DNA from: JBNKFV01 sp050289485
GTDB lineage: Bacteria; Pseudomonadota; Gammaproteobacteria; Pseudomonadales; Cellvibrionaceae
Assembly: GCA_050289485.1 (NCBI GenBank)
Contig: JBNKFV010000009.1
Coordinates: 186,001 to 250,000 of the forward strand
Direction of reading: 5' to 3'
Length of the DNA: 64,000 nt
The notes under the pieces were generated by a model, which was not told the origin of the DNA, searched no databases, and was given only the letters and a program-made list of their open reading frames with translations. Made by a program: the position numbers and the translations under genes. Every line of letters begins with the position of its first letter. Within the stretch, counting starts at the first letter, position 1. This document shows, one piece after another, positions 1 to 8,309 of the stretch.

Positions 1-1718
1 TCTAGGCCATCAACGGCAGTAGGGTTGTTTTCCAGGTCAGCCTGTTCAATAACAATGTCTTTAATGGCCGCATAGTTTTCTGCATACCCAGCAAAAACTT
101 CTACGCTATCAGTAATACCCCAAACGATACCGGTATTGGGTAGAAAGTCGGAGTCAGATGAAATGGTTTGGCTGTTAAACCCAGTGATTTTGTCTTTCTT
201 CTCGACATCAACATACCATTGCTTACCACCGATGCGAATACTCAGATCGCCGATTTGGATAGTATCTTCCAGGTAGTACATAAAGGTTTCGTACGGGTAT
301 TCACGATCGTACGTTATCCAGTAAGGTGTATTGTCAAAATCGTAAGAGGTGCGTGAGTCTATAATTTTGTGCCAATCGCGGGATTCCTCACGGGTACGGT
401 CTTCGTACCAGAGCCCTACACGTACTTCGTTTGCGATGCCCTGAATTTCTGTTGACCAAGTTAGATCGCTGGTGAAACCAAAGCGTTGCATCTCGTAGTG
501 TGTATGACGATAAGAGCCTACAGGAATGGCATTGCTACCGTAGCAGGCAGGGTCTGCGGCAGGATTGCCACTCGTACCGCCATAAGGAAACGTGAGTGAA
601 GTCTGGCAATTTGTAGCAGGCGTAAGTGCATTGCCATTGGCATCAACAAAATAAATTTTACCGAGATCTGAGCCGCCCACAACGGTATTTCCAGAAATCA
701 ATTCACTGTTGCCGTTAGTGTCGTTAGTTACATCTACGACGTAGGGGGGCAGCCAGTCGCCGCGTCCTTCGTTATCATGGTAGTAAGGTGTTACTTGCAG
801 ATTTACACTAGAACTCAGCGCAAAATCAAATTTAACATAAGCAAGCGTGTTTTCGCGCAAGGTCGACCATCCGCGACGGTACAGCTGGTCTACAAAAGGA
901 ATGCCGGTCCAGTCGCCGGTCAATCTATCCCACTCATCATTCTGCTTGTACTCAGACAAGGTGACTCGCTGGTAGTTATCTTCATGAGTATCATCGTATG
1001 AGGCATAACCGGTAATTTTAAGGCTTTCCAGCTCGGTAATAAATTTACCTGCCAAGTGAGTGCGGTTAGATTCGCCAGATTCATCAATCCAAGCATTAGC
1101 ATTAGCATCAGAATAGCTGAGGTAAGCGGTGGTGTTGTTAAACAGTAGCCCAGTGTCGTAGCGCACGTAAAACTTTTGTGCATTGAAGTCGCCAGTGGTT
1201 AAGTTTACACGCAAGCCTTCCTCTGCTTTTGGATCTTGGGTAATAAAGTCTAGAGTTCCGCCCAGTGCTTCGTGAGAGCGAGAGGCAATATCCGCAGTAC
1301 CTTGAGATACATTAACGGTCTCCAGGTTAAGCGTGTCGATAAACCGGTTGGCTTTTGAACCGCCGCCGTAGTTGGAACCACCATTGGGGATGCCGTCGAT
1401 CGTCATGCCGATTTGTTGTTCGTCCAGGCTTAATTGAAATCCACGTATCGAAACGGTTGTTGACCAATCATCGCCACCAAACGTATCGCCTTCATTAATC
1501 AATACCCCTGGAAGGTTGTTAATCACAGCCAATACACTGGTAAGACTGGCTTGTTGATCAAGCATGTCTTGATTAACTAATGAGTTGGCAAAGGTGGTGG
1601 GTTTAGATAGTACGTAAACTTCTTCAATTTTATCTGCTGCTTTTGTTTCTGCAAAAGCAGCAGGAATGATTGTACTGGCGATAGAAAATGCCAGTGCGTT
1701 TTTGCGTAGAGCGTTCAT
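1..1718 (-). CDS. TonB-dependent outer-membrane receptor (3' part outside window)
   Basis: The reverse strand is open from ATG at 1718 to the window edge (572 codons), so the C-terminal part of the barrel is missing. The N-terminus is a signal peptide (MNALRKNALAFSIAS...AFA). A plug domain follows at about residues 30-160, with a TonB-box-like IEEVYVLS segment, the conserved NNLPGVLINEGD and VSIRGF stretches, and GGTLDFITQDP at the plug end. After that comes alternating-hydrophobicity barrel sequence. The family imports ligands across the outer membrane using TonB energy. The ligand cannot be told from sequence. The receptor lies downstream of, and in the same direction as, a secreted nuclease gene, but 301 bases containing a candidate terminator separate them, so separate transcription is likely. 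Family assignment is strong; substrate is unknown. Confidence 0.9.
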   Translation of the reverse strand, partial: MNALRKNALAFSIASTIIPAAFAETKAADKIEEVYVLSKPTTFANSLVNQDMLDQQASLTSVLAVINNLPGVLINEGDTFGGDDWSTTVSIRGFQLSLDEQQIGMTIDGIPNGGSNYGGGSKANRFIDTLNLETVNVSQGTADIASRSHEALGGTLDFITQDPKAEEGLRVNLTTGDFNAQKFYVRYDTGLLFNNTTAYLSYSDANANAWIDESGESNRTHLAGKFITELESLKITGYASYDDTHEDNYQRVTLSEYKQNDEWDRLTGDWTGIPFVDQLYRRGWSTLRENTLAYVKFDFALSSSVNLQVTPYYHDNEGRGDWLPPYVVDVTNDTNGNSELISGNTVVGGSDLGKIYFVDANGNALTPATNCQTSLTFPYGGTSGNPAADPACYGSNAIPVGSYRHTHYEMQRFGFTSDLTWSTEIQGIANEVRVGLWYEDRTREESRDWHKIIDSRTSYDFDNTPYWITYDREYPYETFMYYLEDTIQIGDLSIRIGGKQWYVDVEKKDKITGFNSQTISSDSDFLPNTGIVWGITDSVEVFAGYAENYAAIKDIVIEQADLENNPTAVDGL

Positions 1719-1770
1719 GATTTATAGTCCTATGGGTTTGTTTTCTGTGCGCGAATTTTTGACGAAGAAC

Positions 1771-1801
1771 ATGACAGACTGGTTAAAAAAGTCACTGTCA
1801 T
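1771..1801 (-). promoter_or_regulatory. Inverted TGTCAT repeat upstream of the TonB-dependent receptor
   Basis: ATGACAG at 1771-1777 and CTGTCAT at 1795-1801 form a perfect 7-base inverted repeat about 55-80 bases before the receptor start. Each arm contains the CTGTCAT core of the PhoB half-site. On the forward strand the right arm continues as CTGTCATAAAT. PhoB normally binds direct repeats, so the inverted arrangement argues for caution. The rest of the 1719-2019 gap is AT-rich and holds the probable nuclease terminator and no credible ORF. Confidence 0.3.
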
Positions 1802-1950
1802 AAATAATTAAAAGGAGTGAAAAGTTGGTGCTTTCGATTGGTATTGGTTCTATTCGACTCTTTAGTGAAAAAATGCAGTGTGGCCGAAAGTGTGATGTTA
1901 TTTATTGATGGGCGCAGAGTTTAAGGTGGAGGGTTAAGCGAGATAGATTG

Positions 1951-1974
1951 AAAAAGGTGGTGCATCCTTGCACC
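1951..1974 (-). terminator. Probable terminator of the secreted nuclease gene
   Basis: Read on the minus strand, GGTGCA-AGGA-TGCACC forms a 6-base stem with a 4-base loop, followed by ACCTTTTTC. It lies about 45 bases beyond the nuclease stop codon and before the TonB-dependent receptor. The stem is short, so strength is uncertain. Confidence 0.45.
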
Positions 1975-2019
1975 TTGGTGTTCATCCTATATAAATATTT
2001 GTCAATGCGATCGTTATTT

Positions 2020-4878
2020 TTAGTGATCGATAGATTGACAGTTTGAGCTTTCGGAGACCCAGTTGACTTGCTGGTTAAAGTTTTTCAAACCTTCACCTTG
2101 CAGCAAATCGTATGGCCAGAATCTTCCGTCGGAATAACCATTCACTCGTTCCAGAATCCGGCAGACTTTTTTATATTTTTCTTTTTTATTGGCACGCACG
2201 ATTTTTTTCAGGTTGTGTTTTACTTTTCTTAACATGCGCTCCTGTATTTTTGGATGCCGGCTGTTACCGCTTAACAGACCGCGTTCAACAGCCTGTTTAA
2301 AACTAGCGAGTAATGCTTCAGGTGTGGCGTTAACAAGAAAGCCTGCTACCACTGGGTCGTGGTCAGAGTTTCGGCTAGCTTGGTCGGCTGAGTAAAGGTC
2401 GGCACTGCGGCCAAAGTCGAGGTTGTAGTCTATGGCATCAGCCTCGTCGGCATTGATATGCCAGATCGCAGCATCTACCAACTTGGCCTGCAGGCTGTCG
2501 CTCACTAACAGGTAATCCAGTGTGCCGGTTTGGCCGGAGAACACGTACGAATAGCTGCCTTCAGTTTCTACGTTGTTAAAACCTTGTTGCAGCAGATATT
2601 GCACAGGCCCTTCCATGGCGTAAGCATTCAGGTCGCCCAAAATAATTTGGTCGTTGTCGTCAATGCCGGTTGGGTTGGTTGCCAGCCATTCGGTAACTGC
2701 CATGGCGGCCAGCAAGCGTCGTTGATTCCAGTAGCCAGCGCCGTCGTTTTGGTCATAGTTAGGGCTAGCGGTATCACTGAGACCAGATTGACCTTTGGAT
2801 TTGAAGTGGTTGGCAACTACCGTGAGCTGTTCGCCACTGAGCAAGTGGGTAAAGTTAACGGCTAGTGATACACGGTTGGTGGCTTCACCATCAAAGATGG
2901 GGTCGTTGTCAAGGTCATGGGATGAGAACGATGGCAAACTTGCAACAACAGTATCGTTAAGCTGGGCTGGTGTACTGCCAGGTGTTACCGATACGGTCAT
3001 GCGATTGTAAATAAAGCCTACTGCGATGGCATCAGTACCCACAAACTGACTGCCAGGAAATACGTAATCGTAACGTGCTTCGCCCAGCGCAGTGTTTAAG
3101 GCGTTCACTAGTGCTTCAATGGCTGTAGAACCATCATTCTCGGTATCGAACTCGTTTTCCAGCTCAACCAAGCCTAGGATGTCGGCATCAAGCGCAGTAA
3201 TGGCATTCACTAATTTGGCCAACTGGCGCTGATATTCCAAGTCGGCAGGTTCTACGCCGAATCTGGACAGATCATCAGCACCCCGTGGGGCCATGCCAAT
3301 AGCCGTTTGCTGATTGGGCGCATCCAGAGTTTTGAAAAAGTTGAGCACGTTAAATGAGGCTACTTTCAATGGTGCGTCAATCGCGTGTGGTTGGCTGGGG
3401 CGAGGGTTGGGTGAGTTGCCATCGGCCGTGCGGGTAAACGTGTTGCTACCGTCGATATGCGAACGTACTCGCCACGTCGCACCCGAGGCGCTGGCGCCTG
3501 CCCATTTATAATCCAGCACGCCAGTGAGGTTGGTAGCGGTATCACCCATGCGGGGTGCAGTGGCGTCTGAATAGGGGGCAAAGCCATCTAGGTTGTTGAT
3601 GTCGGTATTTTGTTCGTTCAAACCGTCATCGTACACAATGCTGCGTGCGCCAATCGCCTGCTGGTAGTCGGTGTAACCTGCAGGGTCTGGTGTGGCGATT
3701 TGCGAGTATTGCGCCGGGCGTTCGCCGGCGATCAAGCGAATCTCATTAAAGCGATCCAGTTGAAACTGCTCGATAATTTGCAGCGTACCGGCCAGCTCTA
3801 CCAGCATACCCTCGTAGGCTTCCAGGTCTGGTTGATAGACGCCATTTTGATTGACTGAAGTATCGGTATTGCTGGCCAGATCAATCTGGGCAGTGGTGAC
3901 TAGACTGAGGGTTGGATCGAGGTTGGCATCAACCACAGTAACCTCGGCGATATCACTTAATTGAGTTTCACCGAAATATTGATCTACGGTACCAGATACT
4001 TTCACCCGATCACCGATGGATACATCAACGCCAAAGTTGTTGTCGTAAACGAAAATGCCTTCTGATGAAAGCGGATTATTGTCGCTATCGGTGGTTTCTT
4101 CCTGTAAGTAAAAACCATTGAGGTTACGGGTTTCGTCGCTGTCATTACGCTGGAAATCGCCAACGACAATGCCTTCAATGGTGACGCTTTGCCCCAGCAA
4201 CGGGCTTACATCCGTTTCGCCAAATTGGTTGCTGCCATAGCTTGAGGGGTTGCCTTGAATGGCCGAGATAAGCACCTGTTGTGGCGCGGGTGGCTCGTTC
4301 GGGTCAGTAGGGGTACCTACCGGTATCGGGCTGGTTGCCGAGGCATTGGTATTGGCACCATCAAGGGCATTTGGCCCACTGAATGCCCATTGAGCGAGAT
4401 CAAATGAGGCACTAGGCTGTGTCACTGTGTCGAGTCTGGCGGCCCAGCCATCCATATAGTCCCAGGCTTGCCCGGTACCATCGACATTAATATCGCCGAA
4501 TAGATCAATCACCGCGCCGTTATAAAACAGCTCGATGGCATCGTCGCCATTAATAGCCATGGCACTGCTGGTGTAGTCGGGCGCAAAACCAAAAAATGCC
4601 GCAAATTGTGCACTTTCACTGGCGATATAGAGGGTTTCCCCGGCTGTTACCGCAACGTTGGGAAAGGTGAACTCTTCCCCATCGGTGCTGCCGCCGTTAT
4701 TAGCGCTGCCCAGTCCGTATTGGCTCAGGTCGCTAATATCGTTGAGTGCTTTTACGGCAACGCCTTTGGGGACACCGCCAGTGAGGGGGCCGTCGTAAAT
4801 GTGGGTAATGATCAGGTCATTGGCCATAGCCAACGGGCTGGCAGCCAATAGAGCGATCAGTGTAGTGTGTTTTATCAT
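2020..4878 (-). CDS. Secreted ExeM/NucH-type endonuclease
   Basis: This 952-residue exported protein has a clean signal peptide (MIKHTTLIALLAASPLAMA). Residues about 20-190 resemble the lamin-tail-like N-terminal domain common in this family. A nucleic-acid-binding OB-type region follows (about 200-480). The endonuclease/exonuclease/phosphatase domain spans about 500-845, with VASFNVLNFF, LVELEN, NHFKSKG, ILGDLNAY and NSDHDPVVAGF, the last carrying the catalytic Asp-His. The basic C-terminal tail of about 100 residues carries no obvious GlyGly-CTERM anchor, so release from the cell is likely. Relatives degrade extracellular DNA for nutrition or biofilm turnover. The start is supported by the signal peptide and by AAAGGA upstream. 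Confident on family; the biological role is inferred. Confidence 0.92.
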   Translation of the reverse strand: MIKHTTLIALLAASPLAMANDLIITHIYDGPLTGGVPKGVAVKALNDISDLSQYGLGSANNGGSTDGEEFTFPNVAVTAGETLYIASESAQFAAFFGFAPDYTSSAMAINGDDAIELFYNGAVIDLFGDINVDGTGQAWDYMDGWAARLDTVTQPSASFDLAQWAFSGPNALDGANTNASATSPIPVGTPTDPNEPPAPQQVLISAIQGNPSSYGSNQFGETDVSPLLGQSVTIEGIVVGDFQRNDSDETRNLNGFYLQEETTDSDNNPLSSEGIFVYDNNFGVDVSIGDRVKVSGTVDQYFGETQLSDIAEVTVVDANLDPTLSLVTTAQIDLASNTDTSVNQNGVYQPDLEAYEGMLVELAGTLQIIEQFQLDRFNEIRLIAGERPAQYSQIATPDPAGYTDYQQAIGARSIVYDDGLNEQNTDINNLDGFAPYSDATAPRMGDTATNLTGVLDYKWAGASASGATWRVRSHIDGSNTFTRTADGNSPNPRPSQPHAIDAPLKVASFNVLNFFKTLDAPNQQTAIGMAPRGADDLSRFGVEPADLEYQRQLAKLVNAITALDADILGLVELENEFDTENDGSTAIEALVNALNTALGEARYDYVFPGSQFVGTDAIAVGFIYNRMTVSVTPGSTPAQLNDTVVASLPSFSSHDLDNDPIFDGEATNRVSLAVNFTHLLSGEQLTVVANHFKSKGQSGLSDTASPNYDQNDGAGYWNQRRLLAAMAVTEWLATNPTGIDDNDQIILGDLNAYAMEGPVQYLLQQGFNNVETEGSYSYVFSGQTGTLDYLLVSDSLQAKLVDAAIWHINADEADAIDYNLDFGRSADLYSADQASRNSDHDPVVAGFLVNATPEALLASFKQAVERGLLSGNSRHPKIQERMLRKVKHNLKKIVRANKKEKYKKVCRILERVNGYSDGRFWPYDLLQGEGLKNFNQQVNWVSESSNCQSIDH

Positions 4879-5081
4879 GCCGGTGGGTCCTTTCCGTTAA
4901 TGTAATCAGGATTGGCCAGCCGAGGCCAAGTTGGCGCAATGAAACCACCGTTGGGTTACACCGTTGTAATAGACAGGTTGCAGTTTGTAGAAGAAATTAT
5001 GACGGCCAATAGCAAACTTGGTGAGGTTGCAGAATGTGCGCTCTGTCGAAGATGTTATTTTATGCTTTTGTTACAATGTGG

Positions 5082-5113
5082 AGCCCCTGAAAGCACAGCT
5101 GCTGTGCGGGGCT
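5082..5113 (+). promoter_or_regulatory. Leader hairpin upstream of the cyclase gene
   Basis: AGCCCC pairs with GGGGCT, and inside it GCACAG-ctg-CTGTGC forms a second stem; a 5-base bulge (tgaaa) sits on the 5' side. The structure ends about 55 bases before the cyclase start, and a TACAAT box just upstream could be a -10 element. There is no T-tract, so this looks like a leader structure or operator and not a terminator. The 4879-5168 gap otherwise shows no credible gene. Confidence 0.35.
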
Positions 5114-5168
5114 ATAAACGCCAATATACCCGTTGGCAGTTGAGAATAGAGGTTAAGAGAGCATACCT

Positions 5169-6920
5169 ATGGGAGTTGAGCCAATCATGGATCGTAGTGA
5201 GTTATTGCTGCAGCTGCAAAAAGGCAGTAAGCACTGGAATAGCTGGCGTGGCAAAAAGCCTGCGGCGGAGTTGCCCTCGCTGGAAGGCATTGTGCTGGAG
5301 AAGCTCAACCTCGATGGCTACGACTTTTCTGATATATCCTTAAAAAATGCGCGTATTGAGTCGTGCAGCCTGCGCCAGTGTAATTTTATTTCTGCTGACC
5401 TGCGTGGAGCTGAACTTAAATATAACGATTTTCGAGGTGCCAAACTAATCGCGGCACGGCTTGATAACGCCAATTTGTCATTCAGCAATTTGTCTCAAGC
5501 TAATCTGCTCACGGCCACGGTAACCGGGGCGTGCCTGCAAAAGATCGATTTTCGTGGCCACGATTTGAGCACGCTGGATTTACGCGGCACCTTACTCAGT
5601 GGTAGTAACCTGGAAGGGCAAAACCTCTCCAATCACGATTTGTCGGGCGTTAATTTGGCGGGTGCTAATCTGCAACGGGTAAATTTTACGCAGGCCAATT
5701 TAAACAATATAGATTTCACCGGTGCTAACCTAACCGATGCAATACTGGTGGGTGTAAGCCTTAAGCGTGCGATTCTCGTTGGGGTTAACCTGTCGGGCAA
5801 AGACCTCACCAATGCTCAATTGCAAGAGGCCAATCTTACCGATTGCGATCTGCGTAAAGCCTGTTTAAAAAATGCCAAGTTGTGCCGGGCCAAACTAACC
5901 GGGGCAAAATTGTGGCGAGCAGATATTCAACAGTGGGATGTTACCAAGGTTATTTGCGAATATGCTTTCTGGGATGAAAGCGGTCGCGAGAAAACTCTCT
6001 ATCGCCGGGGCGAGTTTGAGCGTATCTATGGTCCTGCTATCAGTATTGAATTGCGTTACCCCTACCGCTTAACACCCAGTGAAATTGCCACGCTGCCTAT
6101 TTTGATTGAGCACCTTGAGGCAACCTATTGGGGAATTCTGCTGCGGCTTAAATCGATTCAGGATGTAGCCGGGGGGGCACTGGTAACACTGTCGGTGATT
6201 GAGTCAGATGCCTACTTGCCCTCTGAACTGCTGGCAAACTTGCAGCTTGAGGCCAACCGTATTTTGCAAGGCCAGCTGGGGCTGCATAATAATCCTCGCT
6301 TGCGTTGGGAACTTAAAGAAAAAATTGCCGAAGTAAAAGAACAGTTCTGGCCTCGTTTGTTGGAGCTGGCGGCAGAACACGAGCAGCAACGTGCGCGCAA
6401 TCTAACCATTCTGTTTATGGACCTCAAAGGTTTCTCCGAATGGGAAGGTACCGAGCTCTCAGAAAAGTTGTCGTTATTTCGCGGCTTGATCAAGCCAATT
6501 TTAAATCGTTGGAAAGCCTCTTATCCGAATATGGAAGGGGATTCACTGCGAGCAACATTCAATAACGCCACGGTGGGGTTAGTGTGCGCCTGCATGATGC
6601 GCGACGTGCTGACTTCTGCTGGCTTTTCCTTGCGCATTGGTGTTGAAGTTGGCGAGGTATCGCTGGTGCATAATGAAGTTACCGACTTGTCAGACCTTGA
6701 AGGCATGGCCGTGAACATGGCGGCCCGGTTAGAGTCGGTAGCGCAGCCAGGTGAGGTGTTGGCAGGTGAGCGAGTACGTTTCTATGCCGACAAAAAAGAT
6801 AATTTTTTGTTTCACCCGAAAACGGTCAAACTGTCGAAAGGGGTGGGGGATAAAAAAGCCGGCGAAGTGGTGCAGTGCTATACCGTGAGCCTGTCGAAAA
6901 AAGTCGAGGATATTTTTTAG
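5169..6920 (+). CDS. Pentapeptide-repeat protein fused to class III adenylate/guanylate cyclase
   Basis: This 583-residue cytoplasmic protein has no signal peptide. Residues about 48-258 form an uninterrupted run of pentapeptide repeats of the A(N/D)LxG type, predicting a right-handed quadrilateral beta-helix. A linker (about 259-405, partly helical) leads to a C-terminal class III cyclase domain at about 410-560. The first metal Asp is in ILFMDLKGFS (about residue 415), the second in NMEGDSLRATF (about 457), and the Asn/Arg transition-state pair in VNMAARLE (about 514-518). All key residues are present, so it is plausibly active in making cAMP or cGMP. Substrate-choosing residues cannot be assigned safely. 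An in-frame ATG at 5187 has a comparable ribosome-binding context. It stands alone and converges on the PepSY gene. Confidence 0.85.
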   Translation: MGVEPIMDRSELLLQLQKGSKHWNSWRGKKPAAELPSLEGIVLEKLNLDGYDFSDISLKNARIESCSLRQCNFISADLRGAELKYNDFRGAKLIAARLDNANLSFSNLSQANLLTATVTGACLQKIDFRGHDLSTLDLRGTLLSGSNLEGQNLSNHDLSGVNLAGANLQRVNFTQANLNNIDFTGANLTDAILVGVSLKRAILVGVNLSGKDLTNAQLQEANLTDCDLRKACLKNAKLCRAKLTGAKLWRADIQQWDVTKVICEYAFWDESGREKTLYRRGEFERIYGPAISIELRYPYRLTPSEIATLPILIEHLEATYWGILLRLKSIQDVAGGALVTLSVIESDAYLPSELLANLQLEANRILQGQLGLHNNPRLRWELKEKIAEVKEQFWPRLLELAAEHEQQRARNLTILFMDLKGFSEWEGTELSEKLSLFRGLIKPILNRWKASYPNMEGDSLRATFNNATVGLVCACMMRDVLTSAGFSLRIGVEVGEVSLVHNEVTDLSDLEGMAVNMAARLESVAQPGEVLAGERVRFYADKKDNFLFHPKTVKLSKGVGDKKAGEVVQCYTVSLSKKVEDIF

Positions 6921-6989
6921 CCGTTACTTTAGAGAGACTCCTCACACCTCGGCCCCGCCCCGCAACACATTTTTGAGCTTAGACTGTCT

Positions 6990-7064
6990 TATTAGCCCGG
7001 CAACCATTATTGTTGGGTTAATAAGCGGCGCACGGACGCGCCGCCATTGGTCGCCGGGCTAATA
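6990..7064. repeat. Small palindromic repeat element, copy A (75 bp)
   Basis: The ends TATTAGCCCGGC (6990-7001) and GCCGGGCTAATA (7053-7064) are perfect 12-base terminal inverted repeats. Inside lies the hairpin GCGGCGC-acggac-GCGCCGC (7025-7044). The 36 bases at 7015-7050 are identical to 12593-12628 in copy B, and their first 28 bases recur in copy C at 16060-16087. This copy sits between two convergent genes, where it may also act as a bidirectional terminator. No transposase is nearby, so it is a non-autonomous, MITE- or REP-like element. Confidence 0.8.
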
Positions 7065-7097
7065 GTAACAACAGGTGTGAGTATTCGGTTGCGTTGG

Positions 7098-8303
7098 TTA
7101 TTCATAGGAACGTCTCAAGGTTGTTGCTTTGGATAAAAAAGTAGCCACATTTTTTGACGTTTTTCGTTTTTTAACAACAAAACTCACTAAACCCGAAAAT
7201 ACCATTGCTGTACCAAGAAGGCTGAAAACAAGCAATGCAAGCCCATAAATGGTGGGAAGGTGGTGCCCTGTGTGTAGGGGTACGAGTATGGAATAGAGTT
7301 TTCCAGCGAATGGTAAATCGGCAAACAAAATAACATCCACGAGCTGTGCAGACGGTTTGTCAATTTTTACCTTGCTGCCGGCAAGACCAAGCCAGTCGCC
7401 CTGGGTTTGAAACTGGAATTCCAGAATTTGAGGTGCGTTTGTTTGGCCGGTATTTTCCAGTAGGTTTTCTATCGGGTTGTTTGCTGCATTTGTAGGGCCG
7501 CTGGTTCCCGGGTTTGCTTGTGGTTGGCGGGGAAAGCGAATTTTTTCCAGTTGTGAATGTTTTGGCATGTGTGCATAGGCAGCGCTCAACCATGCCAGCC
7601 AATGCTTATCGAGCGTGCTTGCCTCGATAGAAGGTGCTTTGTCGCTTTCTATACCAAGAAGTTGTTGAGTAATAGCGCGATAGGTAATTGATGCACCCGT
7701 CAGTGATAGCAGTATAATAACCAGCAATACAACAATGCCGCTGGTCATATGGCTATAGTAAAAATGTTTGCGCTTACGACCGCGTGGTACGACATCTTTT
7801 GCCGTAAATGTCTTGCGCAGAGGCCACCAGAGCCACAGCCCCAACAGGCTTAAAAAAAGGGCAATCAGCCCCACCCAGGCGGCATAGTGAGATCCTTCAA
7901 TACCCCAAAGGCCTTCCCTGCCCAATAGGAAATTGCGATGCAACTGCAACAGGGTACGAAAAACACCTTCATTCGTTGTGGTGATGTGTTTTTCGTTGTC
8001 AAGTTCATCAATGGGGTAAACCCAATGTTCCCCTCGGCCAAAGACCTGATAGTAAGGTGTTGCTGGCGAAGGCAGTTGTAACTGCCTGATACTTTGCTTG
8101 CCTTGAATGATCGTCGATATGGCCTTCGCATCTTCTTCCACTGTAGTGGCGCGATAGGTGTAATTGGTATTAAAAAGATGTTGTTCTCTTCGTTCCAATA
8201 ATTCATCGAGAGCGGTAAGGCAGCCCGTACCAAAGGTAATTACGAACAATAGCCCCACTGGAAAGCCAAGCCAACGATGTAACGTTGTCAGGATTTTTTT
8301 CAT
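7098..8303 (-). CDS. PepSY-associated TM-helix membrane protein
   Basis: This 401-residue inner-membrane protein has four likely membrane spans: near residues 10-30 (LHRWLGFPVGLLFVITFGTG), about 145-165 (AAWVGLIALFLSLLGLWLWW), about 190-210, and about 350-375. A long periplasmic part lies between them. The HRWLG start and the following WWPLR segment are typical of the PepSY_TM family, often encoded beside siderophore receptors and linked to iron release or reduction at the inner membrane. It is the last gene of the TonB operon, 6 bases after the TPR lipoprotein gene, with AGGG upstream of its ATG. Function beyond a link to iron uptake is inferred from context. Confidence 0.85.
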   Translation of the reverse strand: MKKILTTLHRWLGFPVGLLFVITFGTGCLTALDELLERREQHLFNTNYTYRATTVEEDAKAISTIIQGKQSIRQLQLPSPATPYYQVFGRGEHWVYPIDELDNEKHITTTNEGVFRTLLQLHRNFLLGREGLWGIEGSHYAAWVGLIALFLSLLGLWLWWPLRKTFTAKDVVPRGRKRKHFYYSHMTSGIVVLLVIILLSLTGASITYRAITQQLLGIESDKAPSIEASTLDKHWLAWLSAAYAHMPKHSQLEKIRFPRQPQANPGTSGPTNAANNPIENLLENTGQTNAPQILEFQFQTQGDWLGLAGSKVKIDKPSAQLVDVILFADLPFAGKLYSILVPLHTGHHLPTIYGLALLVFSLLGTAMVFSGLVSFVVKKRKTSKNVATFLSKATTLRRSYE

Positions 8304-8309
8304 GTCGCT

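Noticed and set aside
4912..5343. 143-codon forward ORF before the cyclase gene
   Set aside because: It overlaps the start of the cyclase in another frame, contains a Cys/Trp-rich random-like sequence and has no ribosome-binding site; the cyclase frame is clearly the coding one.
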